NCBI GenBank assembly: GCA_015178975.1
Contig: WHVD01000146.1
Span: 124,001 to 188,000 of the forward strand
Reading direction: 5' to 3'
DNA length: 64,000 nucleotides
Origin: Hysterangium stoloniferum
Lineage: Eukaryota; Basidiomycota; Agaricomycetes; Hysterangiales; Hysterangiaceae
The notes beneath the pieces were generated by a model. That model was not told where the DNA came from. It was given only the letters and a program-made list of their open reading frames with translations, and did no database searches. Positions 57,120 through 64,000 of the stretch are shown here, one piece after another. The position numbers and the translations under genes were made by a program. The stretch's first letter is position 1. Each line of letters opens with the position of its first letter.

Positions 57120-60100
57120 ATGTCGACTGGCTCTCGAACAGTCTCTGTGTCCTCGATAGAACTGCAGGCGCAGGCTGTTAACAGCTCAACGTTTAAACCC
57201 CCACCACTGGATGCATTGCTTGGCTTGCATGAAATCTACGACTACCATTTAGAAAATTCACCGAGTCACCCACTATTCACATGGAAGTCTGATGTTCTAG
57301 GGCGACAAACACTAACGTGGGCAGATGTTGCACGGGCCTCTCATAGAGCAGCGCACTTCATAGCGAAACACTCGCGAACTTCTTCTATTGATGAGAGATC
57401 GTTGGCACCGCCCGTGATTGCTGTACTGGCCTCTACAGGTCAGTGCATTTGAAGTTGTTTGATCAGTCTGACATCAATTTCATAACAGATACTGTTACCT
57501 TTATCTGCCTGATGGTTGGTCTGATCCGGGCTGGGTATCAGTGCTTCTGCATCTCACCTCGAAACTCTGTGGCCGGCGTTCGAAGCCTATTAGATACAGT
57601 TAATGCATGTGGATTGGTTGTACACTCCAATGGGCCTTTACACGTCTTAGCTGAGGAGGCTATAGCTGGATTGAATAGACCGATCAATGTCATACCTCTT
57701 CCAGTCTATGTGGATTTATTTCCGCAAGAAGAGAGCGATTTTACTCTCTTCCCTTCTTTGCCACTCAAAGGGCTTGATACACCAGCAATAATTATGCATT
57801 CCTCAGGTATACTTACCGTATCTGAGTTCGTATCAGATTTTTTCATCGACAAATTCAGGATCAACATCGTTTCCTAAGCCACGGGCTTTCACCCATCGGT
57901 TTATTCTGCAGCAGACTCGTGTTCCTTGTAAGATAGGCCTCAACAACATTATGACCCCGTACTAATTTAATAATAGGCTTTGGTCAAGTTGATCTTTGCA
58001 ATGAGATCCTCTCCACCCATGCGGTACCCCTGTTTCGTGAGCTTTCTTCTTCTGATATCCCTCAGCAAATCATTATCCTGTGGCTTAGATGCCCAGGGCC
58101 TTTATAACATCCTCCTTCCGGTAAGCCAGGTCTTCAGTTCCTTGTCATCTACTATATTTCATACGCTTTCAATGTTATTAAGCTGTCCACCGGTATGATT
58201 CTCGGTATATTTCCCCCAGACATTCAGAACCCCGTGCCCACGCCCGAGTCTTTGATTCACGGAATAGTTGAGACCGAGAGTACATTTTTAATCGCCGTAC
58301 CAGCCTTTCTGGAGGTGAGCTATCTTGGATAATTGCATGCGCAACATCTCAAAACTTATGAATCAATCAAGCAATGGGCCGAAAGCCCCGAGACCGTCCA
58401 AAAGTTGTCCAGATTGAAAGTCATTGTAAGCCCACATGTTTTCAGTAGAAACCACACCTTATGGCTCCACTAGTTCTGCGGCGCTGCTCCTTTGAACCGA
58501 GATGCGGCTGCTGTGTACAGGAACAGCCAAATACCAATAGTATGCTATCTAGCTGCGTGAGTACTATTACGTTATTCACTGCGATATGAATGGCTTACTA
58601 ATCACGCTGTCAAACCAGCACTGAATACGGTATTGCCACTCTAATGGCACCAGGTACTCGCCATACAATAACTTTAGCTATTAATTACTAAGGTTTATGA
58701 TGCCAGCTCAAGTTCCTACTGCCGGTTCAGAGTGGTTCACATTGTCTCCCCACCTGTCGCCTGCATTCATTCCTCAGGACGATCCAAATATTGTCGAACT
58801 TGTCTTCCAGGTTTGAGTCAATTACCTTCCCGATTTTCCCAGGTCGTAATATTTCAATGATATAGTCAACACAATTCCATACCCCAGCCGTAATTAACAC
58901 CGTCGTCGACGGGCATGATGCCTACGCTACAGGCGATCTGATCACACGACATGCACTCCATCCAAATTTATGGAAGGTACACGGGAGATTGGATGACCAG
59001 ATCATGTTATCAACCGGAGAAAAGGTACCTTCTAAATTTCTGAGTTGTTTCGTTGTTTGTGATACTTCCTGCATAAACAGACAAATCCCGGTCCTATCGG
59101 TAAGTGACCTGCTAGATGGTGCGGCATTCTCCTCAAGGATTTCCTCCTTAGAGGCCATCATTTCACGAAGTCCGTACGTTAATGCATGCGTTATGTTTGG
59201 TCGTGGAAAATTCCAGAATGGCGTGATTATTGAGCCGAAGCAAACCCTCGATCCCTCAGATGTAATATCGACAGCCAAAATGCGTAGAGATGTATGGTGT
59301 GTAACTATTTTTTTTTCTCATTATCGATTATGCTAACATTTCCTCCTATTTCCAAGGCCCGCCGTCGAAGAAGCTAACAGATTTGCACCATCCCACTCAC
59401 GAATATTCAAAGAGGTGGCATTGCTGCAGTTTTTCGAAAAATTCTCGCACTGACATATCAAATTAGATGATCATCTTCTCACATCCCTCGAAACCGTTCG
59501 AACCGACCCTCAAAAACACCTTGAAACGACCTGTGATTTTGGCTATGTATCAAAACGAGATAGAGACTGTCTATGCTGCTGTCGCTGAAAGTGCCCAAGA
59601 GGAGATTCTGCCCCCCACGGAATGGTGTCTGGATAAAATTACAGCATTTGTCAGCCGGGTGATTTCAGGCGTTTTGCTGCTAAAAGGTGTGCCGCTAGAG
59701 TCTACGGACGACATTTTCTTTCGGGGCGCCGATAGGTATGATTCATAACAGATCGGATCGTATTTAACTTGGCATCGCAGTTTGCAAGCGACTTGGATTC
59801 GAAATTCGATACTTCGGGCTTTGCGTGGATCCGGCCAACTGAAGGCAGTCACAAGTCTGCCATCCAATTTTGTGTATGAGCATCCTAGTGTTGCATCTTT
59901 ATCGAGTTGTATATTTGAGGCCGTATCATTCGGTGGATACGAAGACACTATTCCTACCAAGGTTCGTCGTATGGAAGAATTCGTTTCGAAGTATACGGCA
60001 CAGCTGCCAGAGACGCGAGTGCCCGAAAATGGAGCAACCAAAACACTGTACTCCAAAGAGGTCGTTGTGCTAACAGGTTCTACTGGGTCATTAGGCACCC

Positions 60101-61360
60101 AAATTCTTGCCTCCTTGCTGAACAACCCGCGTGTCTCTCGCATATTTGCCCTGAACCGACGGAGGGAAACACCTATCGCAAAAAGGCAGCAATCTATATG
60201 GGGCGATCGAGGTTTGGATCCCTCGATATTACATTGCGATAAAGTTGTCTACGTAGAAGTTGATGCTGATGGCGGGGTAACAAGTGACGCCAGGGATTCG
60301 GTAAGCATATGGTAACTTCGGCGCAACCGCCTACCTCACTGAAAAAAAAAAATAGATACGAGACTCTGCTACATTATTTATCCACAATGGTGAGCAAATG
60401 AACGAGTTGTCTGTCCCTGCTCTGACTATGGCTCTGCACAGCCTGGACGGTGGACTTCAAATTAGGACTCACTTCGTTCGAATCTAACCTGCAGTTTTTG
60501 AGGAACCTAGTGGATTTAGCGCTGTTGTCTACCAGAGCTCATCGACCTCGATTCATGCTCATCAGCACGATTGGCGTGTTTCGCAGTGAGTCCTACTTGC
60601 AGCTGTGCGCGAATGTTCTCAATTTTCAGTAGATTGGCAAGACTGTTCTGCGATGCCAGAAATTCGTGTGCCTGACATGGCCTATTCTGTCGGATCAGGC
60701 TATTCCGAATCAAAATGTGTTGCAGAACGTATCGTGGAGTGTGCAGCGACAAATTTGAGTGTGTACGTTGTGCGGGCAGGACAACTGGCAGGGGGGTCGA
60801 ATGGTGCTTGGCAGACAAGTGAATGGGTACCTGCGTTAATTAAATCTGGCAATGCCCTTGGGGTTCTACCGGATGTTCAAGGTGTAAGAGTCAACTGCAA
60901 GAGTTCATGTTTCCTAGCTGATGTGTACCGTCGGTAGATCGTGTCGTGGTTACCACAGGAAGCCGCAGCGTCAAGTTTGCTCGAAATATGTCAAGGGGGG
61001 GATAGCACGCCGGGGACCACTTACGTCCATCTCGTCCATCCGCGCCCCGTTGCATGGCGTGCAATAATGGACCCAGTTTCGGAGGCACTGGGCGTGCCAC
61101 TTATACCATGCGCAGAATGGTACAATAAGTTAGAGTTATTAGCGTTGCATTCGCCTCAAGAACCTGCAGTCAAGCTATTGGCCTTTTTTTCAGCGATAAA
61201 ATTGGCGCGAGGGACAGAGGCTGAAGTGATGGGTTTTCCGCTTCTAGGGTCGGAGACGGCCCAGGCGTTGGCTCCGGAATCATTGGGTGGGCTGTCAGCG
61301 CTCTCCCGGCAGGATGTATTATCATGGATCACGTATTGGAGAAACATAGGATTTCTGTAG
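57120..61360 (+). CDS. NRPS-like adenylate-forming reductase (A-T-R)
   Basis: Activates a carboxylic acid as adenylate, loads it on a phosphopantetheine arm and reduces it to aldehyde or alcohol; substrate not predictable here. Start ATG 57120 (or 57027 in the same frame). About 15 short introns, all GT..AG where checked. Adenylation domain: HSSGSTSFPKPRAFTHRF (A3 motif across an intron), LFHAQGLYNILL, FCGAAPLNRDAA, ATEYG, YATGDL, GRLDDQIMLSTGEKTNPGPI with the A10 Lys. Carrier domain: FFRGADSLQATWIRN, Ser modified. Reductase domain: VVLTGSTGSLGTQILASLL (NADPH fold), FIHNAW, PRFMLISTIGVF, YSVGSGYSESKCVAE (Tyr-x-x-x-Lys), VVRAGQLAG, then a C-terminus ending WRNIGFL, stop TAG 61358-61360. Appears intact. 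Confidence 0.9.
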
Positions 61361-61572
61361 CATAGGTAAAAATGGTAAACAACACTAATATTTGACGTCG
61401 AATATCTACATAAAAGCTATTGCCAATCTAAGTCCACATTTCAAGTAACAGTGTCGACCCGTTCGATCCCTAAGTACACTTATCTTTAAATGGATAAACT
61501 TAGAAATCTCATTTTACCACGACGGCATCAGTATCTAACCGCTTCGAAGGCTCACTTGCAAACTTGAGTATA

Positions 61573-63124
61573 ATGGCATCATCTGCTCTCCTTGAAGCCG
61601 CCTACAGCCCATTGCCCATCGATAAGGAGTTCTATGACAACGTTTCGAAAATTGAGGGGCGTGAGCTAGTGGAGAGCTTCATTCTTCCCATCCGATCTGG
61701 GAAGGCCTGGCGGGTTGCCGCTGGACAGGTGTTCAGATTGAGCACACCAGAGGGACCACAGGTGCGTCCTCCGTTCGATCGACGCAAATAATTTACACTT
61801 ACCATGGTATGGATATTATTTGTATTGTAGGTTGGAGACCTTAATCGTGAGTACTAACCTAGCTGTAGCCAGAGCAGTTTATGTCAATGTGCCTATTTTT
61901 TTTCCCAGTGTGGAATGCCTCGGATTCTCGAGAGGTGATGAAACAAAGAGGACTTTTTCCATATATACATAATGACTTTTTGCTACTGCATGAAGAGGTT
62001 CTGGGCATCGAGGACGCGACAGCTACAAGCGGCTCATGTCACAACTTACGATCGACTTTGGTCCACGCTTCCATTCTGTAATGCCACTCCCATTGTTGAG
62101 CCGTGTGCACGATGAGCTTAAGCTATTACGTTTGAAGTACGTCCGATGGCAACTATCGTTTTCGATTCACTGTCGGGATATGGGAAGGATGGAGAGGGCG
62201 GACGAGGTAAGGATTTGTATTGAATGTGATGGCGTTCAGCCTAACATTTGATGATTGACCATCTATGCTATAGTTCATGATCTTCTGGGCACCCGTTGTG
62301 ACCCTTATGTCAATAAATATCTAACTGGTACATATAGACGACAAATTTACGATCCCCCATCTCGCGACTAATCTGCACTATTAAGGTGTGGATCGTGACT
62401 TCCATTGTCATTCCAACTTGACCCGGGCCATTGAGCCGTTCGGCCTCACGGAATTTGATGTTCATGTGAGTTTTGATGCTAACCCGCACCATCGGCTTGG
62501 AAGTTGTTTTAGTTGACTGCTGCATAAAAGGACGTGTTGAATGTGTTTCAATGCACAGGACTGAACGACGAGGACAAGGTGAGATCACAGAATGAAGTCA
62601 GAATACCTTGCATAGAAGGTCAATTTTTAGTATTTCATGGTGCGTCCTTCCGTAACATATCGGTGGGTGTCTCATCAACGCTCACCTTTATTTAGAAAAC
62701 TTGCCCCGCCAAGAAAGATACGTGTGAGCAGTATTCTCGTGTTACCCTATTATTGCATCTAGATTTCAGTTGAGTAGACATAGAATTTTTTGCTGAGCAG
62801 GATCTAGTGGTGGCTCTTTCCACATGCCCCGGGGGAGATTTAAGCCTGCGTATGTGGGGGGACGGTGAATATTATCACTCATTCGGAGTTCTGTTTCTGA
62901 TAATTGTGATGAATCTAGATATATCTAAAGACGAGGATCCTGGTGAGTGTATACCTGTTTAGATGACGCATAGCGGATGGAGCGCTGACAACGACAAAGC
63001 TTTGGCCTGTTGCCGTCCACTCAAGGTGGAAGTATTTAGAATTCCCGACGTGACTCTGAGGGATTGGAAACCGTGGACAGCAGCCAAATATATAGGAAAC
63101 CATGGGTTGCCAGTACGAAAATAA
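61573..63124 (+). CDS. DUF1989 (urea-carboxylase-associated type) protein
   Basis: Start ATG 61573 (MASSALLEAAYSP). About ten short introns. Visible conserved blocks: SGKAWRVAAGQVFRLSTPEG, QVGDLN, VWNASDSRE, RFWASRTRQLQAAHVTTYDR, LWSTLPF, VHDLLGTRCDPYVNKYL, FHCHSNLTRAIEPFGLTEFD, DVLNVFQCTGLNDEDK, FFAEQDLVVALSTCPGGDLS, and near the end KVEVFRIPD; stop TAA 63122-63124. These are the DUF1989 signatures, with the His/Cys residues (FHCHSN, STCPGGD) often seen in the family. DUF1989 proteins occur next to urea and amine catabolism genes in bacteria, but the biochemical role of the fungal members is not established. Lies 212 bp after the reductase gene on the same strand. Confidence 0.85.
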
Positions 63125-63323
63125 TGACAATAATGATTTTTTTGACTTGCGTTAAATATAAACTCATTGATAAAACGATGGAGAATTCGATTTACACCAG
63201 ACCTGGTAATGAGCGATGTTGCCTTTATTGGAAAGCGGAGTTAACGTTTTCAAACTAATGCGAGGAAAGGTAATTTGCGGCTTACATAAGGCGCAGTTTG
63301 ACCCCGTCACTCATTGGAATCCC
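63125..63323. other. Intergenic, epsin promoter
   Basis: 199 bp between the DUF1989 stop and the proposed epsin start. AT-rich first half; no defined motif. Confidence 0.4.
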
Positions 63324-64000
63324 ATGTCGCTCCAACATTTGGGCAAAGGCAGGTTCTTGTTTTCTTCATTGCCCCAAGTGTTTCTAACAAAAAATTGGCA
63401 TCAGGAACACTCAGAGTCGTCAAGAATTACACCAAAGTCTTACCCATCTTCTTGTCTCGTGTCCATTCACACTTAACCGCTTCTGTAGGGGTACTCGGAT
63501 GTTCAAGCCAAGGTCCGAGATGCTACTTCGAATGACCCGTGGGGACCAAGCGGAACCCAGATGAATGAATTGGCTCAAATGACCTACAACCAGTTCGTGA
63601 TCTATATTTGCGTATCGTCCGTCCCTTGATGCCACGCCACTCAGGAATGATTTCGTCGAGATTATGGAGATGCTAGATAAGAGACTCAACGACAAAGGAA
63701 AGAACTGGAGACACGTCTTTAAGGTGCGGTAAGGCACCGTCGAGTTGCCTCGCTGATTGTAACTACCCCTCAGGCGCTGACCGTCTTGGATTACTGCCTT
63801 CATGCTGGATCGGAGAATGTCGTTATCTACTTTCGGGATAACGTCTACATTATTAAAACTTTGAAGGAATTCCAATTCGTGGACGAGTATGGCAAAGATC
63901 AAGGTGCCAACGTACGGCAAAAGGCGAAGGACATCACCAATCTTCTTCAGGACGAATCCCGGTTGCGCGAAGAGCGTCGTGCCCGTGCGCATATGCGGGA
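63324..64000 (+). CDS. Epsin-like ENTH domain protein, 5' part
   Basis: Endocytic adaptor binding PI(4,5)P2 and clathrin coat. The ENTH domain is almost complete: TLRVVKNYTK, GYSDVQAKVRDATSNDPWGP, SGTQMNELAQMTYNQ, DFVEIMEMLDKRLNDKGKNW, RHVFKALTVLDYCLHAGSEN, VVIYFRDNVYIIKTLKEFQF, RQKAKDITNLLQDESRLREE. Introns before GYSDV, after TYNQ and after VFK. Proposed start 63324 (MSLQHLGKG) joins TLRVV in frame only with a GC-AG intron (63349 onward, acceptor at GCATCAG near 63404); a different first exon is the alternative. UIM and clathrin-binding motifs are beyond the window. Confidence 0.9.

Overview
The window is a piece of a nuclear genome of a mushroom-forming basidiomycete (Agaricomycetes-like). 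Reasons: genes are split by many introns of about 50 bp with GT..AG borders; several families are ones I know mainly from Agaricomycetes (NRPS-like adenylate-forming reductase, DUF6533 membrane protein, alpha-kinase with an N-terminal zinc-binding module, a large intron-bearing integrase-core family); and the repeats are Ty1/copia, Ty3/gypsy, tyrosine-recombinase and Tc1 elements. All functional calls come from reading translated motifs by eye; no database search was run.

Layout. 1-0.87 kb: 5' part of a catalase gene (minus). 2.27-6.99 kb: a nearly complete Ty1/copia retrotransposon with a perfect 5-bp target duplication, two TGA stops and unequal LTRs. 7.0-10.3 kb: overlapping degraded LTR-like repeats, one split by an AT-rich insertion. 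10.3-17.2 kb: mostly uncharacterised sequence, containing one recognisable gene, a SERAC1/DUF676-type alpha/beta hydrolase with a long Asp/Asn tail (12.1-13.7 kb). 17.2-24.2 kb: gene relics and repeats: an SNF2/Rad54 fragment, a gag-only copia element with two LTRs, gypsy RT debris and a minisatellite. 24.4-36.4 kb: a graveyard of strongly CpG-depleted pseudogenes (F-box-like, integrase-core family, alpha-kinase). The alpha-kinase relic appears to be interrupted both by a palindromic Tc1 structure and by a tyrosine-recombinase (DIRS-order) retrotransposon. 37.3-48.5 kb: a tandem segmental duplication (two units of about 5.5 kb) carrying two apparently intact cytochrome P450 genes and two copies of a DUF6533 gene, the first copy cut off at the duplication breakpoint. 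49.7-64 kb: dense, intact genes: SEP/UBX-domain Shp1/p47, EFM5-like methyltransferase, RRP42-like exosome subunit, D-2-hydroxyglutarate dehydrogenase, adenylate-forming reductase, a DUF1989 protein and an ENTH-domain epsin (cut by the window edge).

How it fits together. The window alternates between conserved gene-dense DNA with ordinary CpG content and transposon-rich DNA in which Arg CGN codons have repeatedly become TGA/TGN or CAN. That is the pattern expected when methylated CpG is deaminated in silenced repeats. The housekeeping block is compact, with two divergent gene pairs sharing short intergenic promoters. The P450 pair and the reductase/DUF1989 neighbours are plausible accessory metabolism genes, but nothing here proves a shared pathway. 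The most interesting structures are the nested insertions in the alpha-kinase relic, the 1.58-kb Tc1 palindrome, the gag-only element, and three copia-type LTR ends followed by the same half-tRNA primer site.
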